Source of the DNA: an uncultured Eubacteriales bacterium
GTDB lineage: Bacteria; Bacillota; Clostridia; UBA1381; UMGS1253
Assembly (NCBI GenBank): GCA_902492065.1
Contig: CABUKE010000007.1
Location: forward strand, 42,086-106,085
Reading direction: 5' to 3'
DNA: 64,000 nucleotides
This document shows, one piece after another, positions 32,639-41,688 of this stretch; within the stretch, counting starts at the first letter, position 1; every line of letters begins with the position of its first letter. The notes under the pieces were generated by a model that saw nothing but the letters and a program-made list of their open reading frames with translations, had not been told where the DNA came from and did no database searches. The position numbers and the translations under genes are program-made.

Positions 32639-32740
32639 GTATTTCAACTCCTAAGCGTGAAAATCAAAAACAGAATCCAGCCGCCTGCCGCGGCATATCC
32701 GCGCCGGATGGACAAAAATAGACACAAAAACCTATTTAAC

Positions 32741-32769
32741 AGTATACCATTTGCGTCCCAGCCTTGCAA
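32741..32769 (-). promoter_or_regulatory. Promoter of pyrG
   Basis: Minus-strand TTGCAA (32764-32769), 17 bp, TATACT (32741-32746). No attenuator-like C-rich start or hairpin was obvious in the ~100-bp leader. Confidence 0.7.
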
Positions 32770-32817
32770 TACGAAATTTAAAATTTACGCGAAAAAAGTC
32801 TTTCTTTGTGCACTTTC

Positions 32818-32846
32818 TTGTAATTTCCACCATGACGTGGTATAAT
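32818..32846 (+). promoter_or_regulatory. Promoter of the murT-gatD-hisHF operon
   Basis: TTGTAA (32818-32823), 17 bp, TATAAT (32841-32846). A leader of ~140 bp follows, holding two hairpins: CAAAAGCC/GGCTTTTG (32863-32882) and CTGCAGCG/CGCTGCAG (32912-32936). Confidence 0.75.
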
Positions 32847-32989
32847 AAACACAAATTAAATCCAAAAGCCCTTTGGCTTTTGTATCATTGTGTTTATGGT
32901 GTCTGAAAGAACTGCAGCGTCCTTTCTGCGCTGCAGCAGCGTTATTAATAATGGATAAACGGATAGAACCGGAAAGGATAGTACCAAAT

Positions 32990-34348
32990 ATGAAGCGACT
33001 CAGGCTGATTTTGGCCGTTTGGGCGGCAAAGCTGCTGTTTCTCTTATGCCGCATGACTGGCTCGCGCGGCTCGGCGACGCCGGGCAGGTATGCACGCGTG
33101 CTATGTCCCGACGTAATCGCCCTGCTTGCCGCAAAGGTAAAGCGTGGCATGATTGTCGTGTGCGGCACGAACGGCAAGACGACGACAAATAATCTGATTA
33201 ATGCTACGCTTGTGCAGGCGGGATATAAAACCGTGTGCAACAGCGCGGGCGCGAATATGCTAAACGGTATTGCGGCGGCGTTTTGCAAGACGGCGGGCCT
33301 GTTTGGAACCATGAAGGCGGACTACGCGTGCATTGAGGTGGACGAGGCGAATTTGCCGCTTTTGTTTGCGCAGGCAAAGCCGGATCTCATTGTTGTGACG
33401 AACCTGTTCCGCGACCAGCTCGACCGCTATGGGGAGATTGATTTGACGGCGCAGCTTTTAAAGAAAGCGTTTGACATGGCGCCGGAGGCAAAGCTCATCT
33501 TAAACGCGGACGACCCGGTGACTTCTGTGTTCGGACGCGGGCGCGGCGCGGCTTACTATGGCGTGACGAGCGACCCGCACATGCTCGCGGTTGAGGAAAT
33601 CCGCGACGGGAGCAACTGCCAGTTGTGCGGCGCGCCGCTTTGCTACGCGTATTACTTGTATGGACAAATTGGGCGTTACCATTGCCCGAAGTGCGGGTAT
33701 CAAAACCCGGAGGCGGACTACCGCGCAGACGGTGTTCGCATTGAAAACGGAATCCTGAACTTCGACGCCTGCCACGCGGGGCTGACTGTACATGCCGAGT
33801 CTGAGGTGACGGGGCTTTACCATGTGTACAACATGCTGATGGCGTATGCTGCGCTCGATTTGCTCGGGATTGACCACAAGTCCATTCTGAGCGTGCTTTG
33901 CGCGCAGAAGCCGGAGCCGGGCCGTATGAGCCGGTTTGACATTGGCGGGAAAACCGTGTACCTACTCCTGTCCAAAAACCCGACCGGCTTTAACCAGTCG
34001 GTTACGACGCTGATTAACGACCGGCGGGAGAAAGACGTTTTGCTTGTGCTCAACGACAAGCCGCAGGACGGCGAGGACATCTCCTGGATATGGGACGTGG
34101 ATTTTGAAACCATGCGCAAGGCGGATGCGCACCGTTACACTGTGACGGGGACGCGCCGGTTCGACATGTACCTGCGGCTCAAATACGCAGGCTACGATAC
34201 AGATACGATTTCGGTTTATGACACGACGGAGGAGGCGCTTGCCGCCATGCTGGAAAGCGGGCGGGATTTGTACTATGTGCTTGTCAACTATACGGCCATG
34301 TACCCAGCGTATGTCGCGCTTTCCAAGTTAGAAAAGGAGGGGAGATAG
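32990..34348 (+). CDS. murT: Lipid II isoglutaminyl synthase, ligase subunit MurT
   Basis: 452 residues. Mur-ligase fold: P-loop GTNGKTT (59-65), EVDEANLP (~116-123) and an inserted zinc ribbon with Cys210, 213, 232 and 235, a hallmark of MurT. The C-terminal DUF1727-type domain ends the protein. With GatD it amidates the alpha-carboxyl of D-Glu in lipid II to D-isoglutamine, needed for efficient peptidoglycan cross-linking. ATG 32990 was chosen by alignment to the family start (KRLRLILAVWAAK). Upstream in-frame ATGs would add unrelated residues. The gatD start codon follows the stop directly. Confidence 0.92.
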   Translation: MKRLRLILAVWAAKLLFLLCRMTGSRGSATPGRYARVLCPDVIALLAAKVKRGMIVVCGTNGKTTTNNLINATLVQAGYKTVCNSAGANMLNGIAAAFCKTAGLFGTMKADYACIEVDEANLPLLFAQAKPDLIVVTNLFRDQLDRYGEIDLTAQLLKKAFDMAPEAKLILNADDPVTSVFGRGRGAAYYGVTSDPHMLAVEEIRDGSNCQLCGAPLCYAYYLYGQIGRYHCPKCGYQNPEADYRADGVRIENGILNFDACHAGLTVHAESEVTGLYHVYNMLMAYAALDLLGIDHKSILSVLCAQKPEPGRMSRFDIGGKTVYLLLSKNPTGFNQSVTTLINDRREKDVLLVLNDKPQDGEDISWIWDVDFETMRKADAHRYTVTGTRRFDMYLRLKYAGYDTDTISVYDTTEEALAAMLESGRDLYYVLVNYTAMYPAYVALSKLEKEGR

Positions 34349-35098
34349 GTGGAATATGCTCTGACCATTTACCACTTGTACCCCGATTTGCTGAACCTGT
34401 ACGGCGACAAGGGCAACATCGCCGTGCTGGAGAAGCGGTGCCTCTGGCGCGGCGTGAATGCGCAGGTAAAAACGCTGTGCGAGGGGGAGAAACCCGACTT
34501 TTCCGGCGTGGACATCGTTTTATTGGGCGGCGGCTCCGACCGGGAACAGCTTTTGGTAAGCCAGTACCGTGACATTGTCGCGCAGCCACTCAAAGATTAT
34601 GTGGAAAACGGCGGGGTGACGCTCGCCGTCTGCGCGGGCTACCAGCTTATGGGAAATTTTTACGAAGCAAATGGGGAGCGGATTGCGTGCTTCGGCGTGC
34701 TTGACATTGATACGGCAGCGGGCGAGGGACGGCTGATTGGTAACATTGCTGTGGAGACGACGCTCGGCGGCCGAAGTATGACGCTTGCCGGGTTTGAAAA
34801 CCATGGCGGTCGGACGGATATCAAATACCATACGCCGCTCGGGCGCGTGCGCTTTGGATATGGAAGCGACGGGAGCGGGACGCATGAGGGCGTTGTGTAT
34901 AAAAACACGGTCGCCACGTACCTGCACGGGCCGATTCTGCCCAAAAATCCGGAGCTTGCCGACTATCTGATTGAAACGGCGCTGGAACGTAAGTACCCCG
35001 GCGCGTCTGCACACGGGCTTATCCCGCTCGATGACACGATGGAGATGCGCGCAAAGGAGTTTTTGATTCAGCGGGAGATGGAGGCGCGCGGCCTGTAA
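34349..35098 (+). CDS. gatD: Lipid II isoglutaminyl synthase, glutaminase subunit GatD
   Basis: 249 residues, GTG start at 34349 immediately after the murT stop, with GGAGGGGAG overlapping the end of murT. CobB/CobQ-type glutamine amidotransferase: Cys95 in AVCAGYQLMG and His193 in TYLHGPILPKN, with YPDLLNLYGDKGNI at the N-terminus. It hydrolyses glutamine and passes ammonia to MurT. The pairing and order are those known in Gram-positive bacteria. Confidence 0.93.
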   Translation: MEYALTIYHLYPDLLNLYGDKGNIAVLEKRCLWRGVNAQVKTLCEGEKPDFSGVDIVLLGGGSDREQLLVSQYRDIVAQPLKDYVENGGVTLAVCAGYQLMGNFYEANGERIACFGVLDIDTAAGEGRLIGNIAVETTLGGRSMTLAGFENHGGRTDIKYHTPLGRVRFGYGSDGSGTHEGVVYKNTVATYLHGPILPKNPELADYLIETALERKYPGASAHGLIPLDDTMEMRAKEFLIQREMEARGL

Positions 35099-35154
35099 AA
35101 TGAAATTGCATGTTGCAGTTAGGAATAGAGATTACCGAAAGGCGGAAATAACAA

Positions 35155-35757
35155 ATGATTGGAGTTATTGACTATAAGGCTGGGAACGGGCCAAGTGTGA
35201 AAAATGCGCTCGACCATTTGCAGATTGCGTCGGCACTGACGGCGGACGCGGACACGCTGCGCGAGTGCAGCCACATTATCCTGCCCGGCGTCGGATCGGC
35301 CGGGGCGACGATGGATTCGCTTCATGAGCTTGGGCTGGTTCCGGTGCTGGAGGAACACGTGTTTGACAAAAAAAAGCCCTTCCTCGGTATCTGCGTGGGC
35401 TTGCAGGTGCTGTTTGAAAAGAGCGAGGAGGACAACGCGACGTGCCTCGGGTGGCTGAAGGGTGACGTGGTCCGCTTTGACGATGCGGCGGTGCGCGTGC
35501 CGCAGATTGGATGGAACAGTGCGCGCTTCACAAGGCGGCTGCCGATTTTGGACGGGCTGAGTGATGAGGAATACTTCTACTTTGTCAACTCGTACCACAT
35601 CCGTCCCGCGGACGAGGAAATCGTACTCGCGACGACGGAGTACGGCGCGCCGTTTTGCTCCATGGTCGCGCAGGAGAACCTGTACGCGTCGCAGTTCCAT
35701 ATCGAGAAAAGCGGCGAGGTCGGGCTGCGGCTTTTGAAAAATTTTGCGCGTCTGTAA
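35155..35757 (+). CDS. hisH: HisH-like glutamine amidotransferase
   Basis: 200 residues. Class I glutaminase with Cys80 in GICVGLQVLF and His182/Glu184 in FHIEKSGE (HisH usually has FHPEKS). In histidine synthesis HisH gives ammonia to HisF to form imidazole glycerol phosphate. DYKAGNGPSVKNAL replaces the usual DYGAGNLRSV, so it is somewhat divergent. It is 56 bp after gatD and 14 bp before the hisF-like gene. No other his genes are in the window. Confidence 0.82.
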   Translation: MIGVIDYKAGNGPSVKNALDHLQIASALTADADTLRECSHIILPGVGSAGATMDSLHELGLVPVLEEHVFDKKKPFLGICVGLQVLFEKSEEDNATCLGWLKGDVVRFDDAAVRVPQIGWNSARFTRRLPILDGLSDEEYFYFVNSYHIRPADEEIVLATTEYGAPFCSMVAQENLYASQFHIEKSGEVGLRLLKNFARL

Positions 35758-35771
35758 GGGAGGGGACTACT

Positions 35772-36566
35772 ATGCTGACAAAACGGCTCATAGCGTGCTT
35801 TGACATCCGGGACAAGATGGTGACAAAGGCGCATAAATTTCAGAATAATATTGACATTGACCGGGCGGACGTAATCGCGGAGCGGATTTACGCCGACCAG
35901 ATTGACGAAATCATTTTCTTTGACATTTTGGCAAGCGCGGAAAAGCGTAAGATTGACCTTGATACGGTGCGGATGGTCGCGGAGCGCGTGTTCGTGCCCT
36001 TTACCGTGGGCGGCGGCATCCGTAACCTCGACGATATGTACGAGGTGCTCAAGGCCGGCGCGGAAAAAATCAGCATCGACTCCATGGCGGTACGCAATCC
36101 GCAGATTATCCACGACGGCGCGGCTGCGTTTGGGCGGCAGTGCATTGTGCTGAGTATGCAGTGCAAAAAAGTGGAGAAAAGCGAGAAAATCCCGAGCGGG
36201 TACGAGATTGCAATCGACGGCGCACGCGTGTTCACGGGCATGGACGCGGTCGAGTGGGCCAAGCGGGGCGAGGCGCTCGGCGCGGGGGAAATCTGCGTCA
36301 ATTCGATTGACAACGACGGCACGCACCAGGGGTATGACCTGGAGATTACAAAGCAGATTGCAGATGCGGTCAACATCCCGGTCATCGCGTCGGGCGGCGC
36401 GGGAAAGCCGGAGCATCTGCTCGACGTGTTTTCCAAGACCGGCGCCTCGGCGGGAATTATCTCCTCTATGCTGTATTCGCCGAAGATGGAGCGCAACTAC
36501 CATGTGCGGGAGCTGAAGGAGTATCTGCTGGCAAACGGGCAGCCGGTGCGGCCCTATATTTTATAA
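35772..36566 (+). CDS. hisF: HisF-like cyclase with altered active site
   Basis: 264 residues, TIM barrel. The first catalytic Asp11 (IACFDIRD), Lys19, FTVGGGIR, NSIDNDGT and VIASGGAG are preserved. Asp130, essential for cyclase activity in characterised HisF, is Gln here (CIVLSMQCKK), and the SINTAA segment is SIDSMA. The protein may therefore be a specialised paralogue fed by the adjacent HisH-like glutaminase, or a divergent but working HisF. A separate canonical hisF elsewhere would favour the former. ATG 35772 has GGGAGGGG upstream. Confidence 0.8.
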   Translation: MLTKRLIACFDIRDKMVTKAHKFQNNIDIDRADVIAERIYADQIDEIIFFDILASAEKRKIDLDTVRMVAERVFVPFTVGGGIRNLDDMYEVLKAGAEKISIDSMAVRNPQIIHDGAAAFGRQCIVLSMQCKKVEKSEKIPSGYEIAIDGARVFTGMDAVEWAKRGEALGAGEICVNSIDNDGTHQGYDLEITKQIADAVNIPVIASGGAGKPEHLLDVFSKTGASAGIISSMLYSPKMERNYHVRELKEYLLANGQPVRPYIL

Positions 36567-36587
36567 TTGAGAAAGGGAGTCTTTTCT

Positions 36588-36821
36588 ATGAGAGAACTGT
36601 TCCGCTATGCAAATGCGTATATTCAGAAGCTGCACTGGGAGGATTTTGCCCTGCTCAAGATTTGCCTGCTCGCGCTTGGCGTGCTGTTTGGGTTGTCGCT
36701 TCCGAAGCGTATCCGTGGGCCGGTTGGCCTTGTGGCAGTGGTGTTGTTTGTGTTGACCTATGTGCCGGTAATGGGAAAGTTTTTAAACGCAGGCAACCGA
36801 AAAAATTCCATTTTCCAATAA
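36588..36821 (+). CDS. Small membrane protein of unknown function
   Basis: 77 residues. A soluble amphipathic N-terminus (RELFRYANAYIQKLHWEDFALL) is followed by two hydrophobic segments (~24-38 and ~47-64) with KRIRG between. No family is recognised. ATG 36588 has GGGAG upstream. An in-frame ATG at 36567 overlaps the hisF end without a ribosome site. It closes the murT operon. Confidence 0.6.
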   Translation: MRELFRYANAYIQKLHWEDFALLKICLLALGVLFGLSLPKRIRGPVGLVAVVLFVLTYVPVMGKFLNAGNRKNSIFQ

Positions 36822-36831
36822 ATTCATGCAA

Positions 36832-36870
36832 AAACGGGCCGCCCAAGAGGAAAGCGGCCCGAAGTTTTTA
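36832..36870 (+). terminator. Terminator of the murT operon
   Basis: CGGGCCGC / GCGGCCCG stem (36835-36842, 36854-36861) followed by TTTTT. Confidence 0.8.
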
Positions 36871-36883
36871 TCATTTATAACGA

Positions 36884-36922
36884 AAGGGCGAAAGCATTTC
36901 ATTGCTTTCGCCCTTGTTTTTT
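36884..36922. terminator. Second terminator, shared with the convergent nucleoside hydrolase
   Basis: AAGGGCGAAAGC / GCTTTCGCCCTT stem followed by a T run on the plus strand, 11 bp from the stop of the minus-strand gene. Confidence 0.75.
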
Positions 36923-36925
36923 ATT

Positions 36926-37804
36926 TTACCGCACAATTGAAAAATAATGCTCGAAAAACAGCGCAGCATCCACCGTTTCCGTCACAAAGTGACGCCCCTG
37001 CTCCGACGGGGTAAAGTACGTGATACCGCCGCAGCGCTCGTTCGCCGTTTCGACCTCCACCGTGCCGCGCGCAAAGCTGCACAGCGCCGGGTCAAACAAA
37101 CACGCCGCCGCCAGCGGGTCGTGGAAGGTAACAGTTCCATCACAGCAGTCACACCACTTCTCCACATAGGGGAGGATGGGCTTTAGCACCGGCGCGGTGA
37201 ACCGCTGATGTACCTCCTCTGGCGACAGCCGGACTTGCAGCGTCGCGTCCAGCCCAACGGCATAGAGCTTTTTTACATCGCGGTTTTCATAAACAATGCG
37301 CGACGCAAACGGGTCGCAGCGCACGTTCCACTCGCTCATGGGCATGGCGAGCCGGTTGTAGAAGTTGCCCGACATGAGCACAACGGACTTGAGCAGTCCT
37401 GCCATTTCCGGATAGGTCAGAAACAGCAGTGCCACATTCGTCAGCGGTCCGATTGCCAGCAGGGTGATTTCGTTTGGATTCTGCACAATGACGTCGCGCA
37501 TAAAGGTAACCGCCGCGTTCGGTGCAAAGTCCGTCCGGTGCGGCCACGCCGCAATACCGTCCGCCTGCGGTGCATGCGGCTGGATCTGCTTTGTAAGCAG
37601 GGGCGCGCCCGTGCCGGAATAAATCGGGATATCCTTTCCTGCCGCCGTGCAGATTGCACTTGCGAGCCGGGCGCGCTGTTCCGGCTTGCCGCTCACCGTT
37701 GTAATGCCGGCCAGCTCGCATTCCGGCTGGCAGAGCAGGTACGTCAGCGCAATGGAGTCGTCAATGTCGCTTCCAATATCAGTATCGAGTAATATTTTTT
37801 GCAT
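36926..37804 (-). CDS. Inosine-uridine-type nucleoside hydrolase
   Basis: 292 residues. The N-terminal calcium-binding signature LLDTDIGSDIDDSIAL (4-19) defines the nucleoside N-ribohydrolase family, which splits nucleosides into base and ribose. LLAIGPLTNVAL and the late FHDPLAAAC (metal ligand Asp, catalytic-site His before it) agree. It is likely a cytoplasmic salvage enzyme with a purine or pyrimidine substrate that is not predictable here. It has its own promoter inside the end of the upstream gene. Confidence 0.92.
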   Translation of the reverse strand: MQKILLDTDIGSDIDDSIALTYLLCQPECELAGITTVSGKPEQRARLASAICTAAGKDIPIYSGTGAPLLTKQIQPHAPQADGIAAWPHRTDFAPNAAVTFMRDVIVQNPNEITLLAIGPLTNVALLFLTYPEMAGLLKSVVLMSGNFYNRLAMPMSEWNVRCDPFASRIVYENRDVKKLYAVGLDATLQVRLSPEEVHQRFTAPVLKPILPYVEKWCDCCDGTVTFHDPLAAACLFDPALCSFARGTVEVETANERCGGITYFTPSEQGRHFVTETVDAALFFEHYFSIVR

Positions 37805-37836
37805 GTTCCCACGTCCCTTTCTGAGAAAGTACTTTC

Positions 37837-37865
37837 ATTATACGGCTCTCGCGGAAAAATGTCAA
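37837..37865 (-). promoter_or_regulatory. Promoter of the nucleoside hydrolase gene
   Basis: Minus-strand TTGACA (37860-37865), 17 bp, TATAAT (37837-37842). Confidence 0.85.
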
Positions 37866-37873
37866 TGCGCGGC

Positions 37874-39151
37874 TTATAAATGCTTTTGAATCTCGCGTAC
37901 GTCCACGTCGCGCGGCGAAATACCGTCGCGCGCGCTGATTGCAGCCGCAATGCCGCCTGCCTCGCCGATTCCGGCGCAGATCGGCATTACGCGGAAGTTG
38001 GAGTGCGCCATGTGCGTACCGGAAATATTGCGCCCGGACAGGAGCAGGCCGTCGAGCTTCTCCGGTACAAGGCACCCGTACGGGATCGTATAGCCCGCAA
38101 TCTCCGGAAACTCTTTCTGCGCGCCTGTTTCGTCCAAGCCCGCACCCGTAATGTTGTGCACGTCAAAATTAAAGCTCGCGTCGCGTACCACCCAGTCGTC
38201 AAACTGGCGGGAAGCCAGAATGTCCTCCTCTGTAATTTGGGCAACGCCCTTGAAGTGGCGCGTTTCCCGGATACCGATTAGTGATGCTGAACTGATTAGG
38301 TAGCAATTCTCATATCCCGGCACGTACTCGCGCAGAAACTTTACGATTGCGTCCATCTGCGACCGGCATACAATTTCCGCCCGAGTCAGGTCCTCCGCCT
38401 TTGTGCCGTCGATGTCGATGGCATTTGTCATGTTACAGGTCACAATACCAGGCAGCGTCGAGCGGTATAAGAGCACATGTCCAGCCGGGAACGGGAGATG
38501 CTCGCGCGCCAGCGCCTGCAATTCGCCGCGCGGCGTTTCATATGTACTTTCAAACGAGCCAAGGTACACAGCGCGCTCCGAGTCCACGCCGCCGACCTTG
38601 AACATAATGGTCGCAGGCTGCATCTTGCCGTCCTGCTCGCGCCCAAGCGTATACGCCGCACCCGCCTTTGCCGCAACGTCGCCGTCGCCGCTTGCGTCGA
38701 TGACCACTTTAGCGAGAATTGCCTCCCGTCCGGACTTGCTCTCGCAGATGACGCCGCGCACACGGCCGTCCTCGACGATTGCGCCGCTTGCAAAGGTGTA
38801 GAGCTGGAGCTTTGCGCCCGCCTCATGCAGCATGGTCAAAAACAACCCCTTCAGCTTCTCCGGGTCAATTGTGATTGTTATCTTGCCCTTCTGCTTCCCT
38901 TCGTTGAGCTCCGCGCTCCGTTGCAGGATTTCATGGTAGAGCTTGCTGCCCGATGTTCCGGTCCAGTGGCTCATCAACCCCACGGTCGCAATGCCTCCGA
39001 TTGCGCCCTGCTGTTCGATTAGCAGGGTATCCGCGCCCATGCGCGCCGCAGAAATAGCCGCGCATACGCCCGCAGGCCCTGCCCCGACAACGAGAACATC
39101 AACCTCGTGCGCGACTGGAATCTGTCGTTTTGGTTCTTCGTAAAATTTCAT
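37874..39151 (-). CDS. FAD-dependent oxidoreductase
   Basis: 425 residues. The dinucleotide-binding motif VDVLVVGAGPAGVCAAISAARMG (~18-40) is followed by LLIEQQGAIGGIATVGLM, and VIDASGDGDVAAKAG (~170) and a C-terminal GLLLSGRNISGTHMAHSNFRVMPICAGIGEAGG complete the FAD-binding fold of the FAD-dependent oxidoreductase (PF12831-like) family. The substrate is unknown. Relatives often sit in sugar-degradation clusters. No signal peptide, so cytoplasmic. It is divergent from an AraC-type gene, which may regulate it. Confidence 0.85.
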   Translation of the reverse strand: MKFYEEPKRQIPVAHEVDVLVVGAGPAGVCAAISAARMGADTLLIEQQGAIGGIATVGLMSHWTGTSGSKLYHEILQRSAELNEGKQKGKITITIDPEKLKGLFLTMLHEAGAKLQLYTFASGAIVEDGRVRGVICESKSGREAILAKVVIDASGDGDVAAKAGAAYTLGREQDGKMQPATIMFKVGGVDSERAVYLGSFESTYETPRGELQALAREHLPFPAGHVLLYRSTLPGIVTCNMTNAIDIDGTKAEDLTRAEIVCRSQMDAIVKFLREYVPGYENCYLISSASLIGIRETRHFKGVAQITEEDILASRQFDDWVVRDASFNFDVHNITGAGLDETGAQKEFPEIAGYTIPYGCLVPEKLDGLLLSGRNISGTHMAHSNFRVMPICAGIGEAGGIAAAISARDGISPRDVDVREIQKHL

Positions 39152-39282
39152 GTTGTTTTCCCCTTTACTTCGGTTTTTCTTTATTATATAATGGGACTTG
39201 AGAAAAAACCTTAAAAAATCGCTTTAAAACCTATAAAATCGTGCACATAAAAGAGCCAAATCAATGACAGGGGGAGTCCACG

Positions 39283-40155
39283 ATGGTACAGCAAGTTACC
39301 TCCTATATCGACTACTTAAAACGCCAGCACGGCCTGCAAGTCACCATCCATGACCGGACGGCACTCCTTGCGCCCTATATGGGCGAGCTCGCGTCCTACA
39401 ACATCCACGCGAACCCCTACTGCCTATACATAAAGTCGCAGAAAAACCTCTGGGACCGGTGCAGGCAAAAGCAAAACAAAGTGTTTGCCAAGTGTCGGGA
39501 AGGGGCGTTTTTTGGCATGTGCTACGCCGGTGTGGAGGAGTTTGTGGTGCCATTTTTCTACGAGGGGGCGGTCGCCGGGTTTGTCAGCGTGAGCGGCTAC
39601 CGGAAAAACGCTGTCCAGGCACACCAGCGCATCTGCACCCTGTCGAACGAATACCGGCTCGACCGCGGTATGCTCTCCTCGCTCTACGAGGAGCACCTCT
39701 CGTCCGACATCCCGGACATGGATTTTGTTCGAACGCTGATCGTCCCGCTCTGCGCCATGCTGTCGCTGCTGTGCTCCCACACGGCGCAGACATACCCGGA
39801 GGAGCGCTATGTCAGCGAGTCCAATTATATTTACGGGCACATCATCGTCTACCTGCGGAAAAACTATGCTTCAAAAATTACGCTCGACTGTCTTGCCGCG
39901 CTTTGCCATTGCAGCAAGTCGTATATCAGCCATATCTTCAAAAAACACAGCGGACTGTCGGTCAGCGCATATGTCAACCAGCTCCGCCTGTCGGAGGCAC
40001 GGCGGCTTTTGGCGGATACGACACTGTCGGTCAAGGAAATCTCCGACCTCGTCGGCTTTTCCGACCCAAACTACTTCTCCAGCGCGTTTAAAAAGGCATT
40101 TTCCGTCTCCCCAAAGCAGTTCCGCACCGGCACGTCGGAGTCCGCCGCCCCTTGA
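39283..40155 (+). CDS. AraC-family regulator with PocR-type sensor domain
   Basis: 290 residues. The N-terminal ~155 residues resemble the PocR ligand-binding domain (NPYCLYIKSQKNLWDRCRQKQNKVFAKCREGAFFGMCYAGVEEFVVPFFYEG), with paired cysteines. The C-terminal ~100 residues form two AraC helix-turn-helix motifs (LAALCHCSKSYISHIFKKHSGLSVSAYV and VKEISDLVGFSDPNYFSSAFKKAFSVSPKQFR). It likely activates the divergent FAD oxidoreductase in response to a small molecule, perhaps a sugar derivative (inference). Confidence 0.9.
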   Translation: MVQQVTSYIDYLKRQHGLQVTIHDRTALLAPYMGELASYNIHANPYCLYIKSQKNLWDRCRQKQNKVFAKCREGAFFGMCYAGVEEFVVPFFYEGAVAGFVSVSGYRKNAVQAHQRICTLSNEYRLDRGMLSSLYEEHLSSDIPDMDFVRTLIVPLCAMLSLLCSHTAQTYPEERYVSESNYIYGHIIVYLRKNYASKITLDCLAALCHCSKSYISHIFKKHSGLSVSAYVNQLRLSEARRLLADTTLSVKEISDLVGFSDPNYFSSAFKKAFSVSPKQFRTGTSESAAP

Positions 40156-40210
40156 CGGAGCAGGGATTTTGTGGTACGATAAAACGAAAGAAAACAAAGG
40201 AGACACTGCC

Positions 40211-41476
40211 ATGAAAATAGAAACAAAATGCCTGCATGAAGGCTATGAACCGAAAAACGGAGAGAGCCGCGCGCTCCCGATTTATCAGAGCACGACGTTC
40301 AAATACGACTCGACCGAGCACGTTGCAAAGCTGTTTGACCTCACGGAGTCCGGCTTTTTCTACTCGCGCCTCGCCAATCCGACTGTGGACGCGGTGGAGA
40401 AAAAGCTTGCCGCGCTCGAGGGCGGCGTGGGTGCGCTTTGCACGTCGTCGGGACAGGCGGCAAATATGCTTGCAGTTTTAAACATTGCCGGCAGCGGCGA
40501 CCACATCATCAGCGCGGCGTCCATCTACGGCGGGACGCTGAACCTGTTTGCCGTTACGATGAAAAAGATGGGAATTGACGTGACATTTGTGGATAACAAT
40601 GCAACGGACGAAGAAATCCAGGCGGCGTTCCGCCCGAACACGAAGGCGGTGTTCGGCGAAACGATATCGAATCCGACGATTGCCATTTTTGATATCGAGC
40701 GGTTTGCCGCGCTCGCACACAAAAACGGCGTGCCGCTCATCGTGGACAATACGTTTGCCACGCCGGTGCTGTGCCGCCCGATTGAATTCGGCGCAGACAT
40801 TGTCGTGCATTCGACGACAAAGTACCTCGACGGGCACGCCGTACAGCTTGGCGGCGTGATTGTCGATTCCGGCAAATTCGACTGGACAGGCGGCAAGTTC
40901 CCGGGTCTGACCGAGCCGGACGACTCGTACCACGGCGTCGTTTACACAAAGGATTTCGGCGAGAGCGCCTATATTACAAAGGCGCGCGTCCAGCTCATGC
41001 GCGACATGGGCACATGCCAGAGTGCAATGGGCGCGTTTCTGCTCAACCTTGGACTTGAAACTCTTCCAGTCCGTATGGAGCGCCATTGCAAAAATGCAGA
41101 AGCGGTTGCGAGCTTTTTGGCTACGCGGCCTGAGGTGGAAAGCGTAAGCTATCCGACGCTTAGCGGCGACCCATACGGCGATATGGCGCAAAAGTACCTC
41201 CCGGACGGATGCAGCGGCGTGATCGCCTTTACGCTCAAGGGAGGGCGGGAGGCTGGCGTCCGCTTTATCGACAGCCTGAAGCTGATCTCCCTTGTGGTGC
41301 ATGTTGCGGATATCCGTACTTGTGTGCTCCACCCTGCCAGCTCGACTCACCGTCAGCTCACCGATGAGCAGCTTGACGCAGCTGGTATTGCGCCGGGGCT
41401 GATTCGTCTCTCTGTCGGGCTTGAAAATATTGATGATATTCTTGAAGATCTGGCCCAGGCGCTTGCGCAGGTCTGA
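40211..41476 (+). CDS. metY: O-acetylhomoserine sulfhydrylase
   Basis: 421 residues. Cys/Met-metabolism PLP enzyme, with Lys204 in HSTTKYLDGH binding the cofactor and long-form features (LTEPDDSYHGVVYTKDFG) typical of O-acetylhomoserine aminocarboxypropyltransferase. It makes homocysteine from O-acetylhomoserine and sulfide. The start at 40211 has AAAGGAG. An open frame extends upstream across the regulator gene but is spurious. It has its own terminator. Confidence 0.93.
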   Translation: MKIETKCLHEGYEPKNGESRALPIYQSTTFKYDSTEHVAKLFDLTESGFFYSRLANPTVDAVEKKLAALEGGVGALCTSSGQAANMLAVLNIAGSGDHIISAASIYGGTLNLFAVTMKKMGIDVTFVDNNATDEEIQAAFRPNTKAVFGETISNPTIAIFDIERFAALAHKNGVPLIVDNTFATPVLCRPIEFGADIVVHSTTKYLDGHAVQLGGVIVDSGKFDWTGGKFPGLTEPDDSYHGVVYTKDFGESAYITKARVQLMRDMGTCQSAMGAFLLNLGLETLPVRMERHCKNAEAVASFLATRPEVESVSYPTLSGDPYGDMAQKYLPDGCSGVIAFTLKGGREAGVRFIDSLKLISLVVHVADIRTCVLHPASSTHRQLTDEQLDAAGIAPGLIRLSVGLENIDDILEDLAQALAQV

Positions 41477-41503
41477 GCTGAGAGTTCACAGGAAATGACA
41501 CGC

Positions 41504-41552
41504 TGGATAAGGCAACAGATATTTAATCTGTTTACCTTATCCATTTTTTTTT
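41504..41552 (+). terminator. Terminator of metY
   Basis: TGGATAAGG / CCTTATCCA stem with a 22-nt loop and a long T run. Confidence 0.85.
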
Positions 41553-41688
41553 GTATTGCGACAAAAAAGAGACAACAAGATTTGACAGAGTGGAAATATC
41601 TTGGGGATGCTACTGTAGTTTGCTGTGTTTAACAATATATCTGTGGATGAAAAGACGCACTGAAGTCTTTAATTTTTTATTGTGGGAA

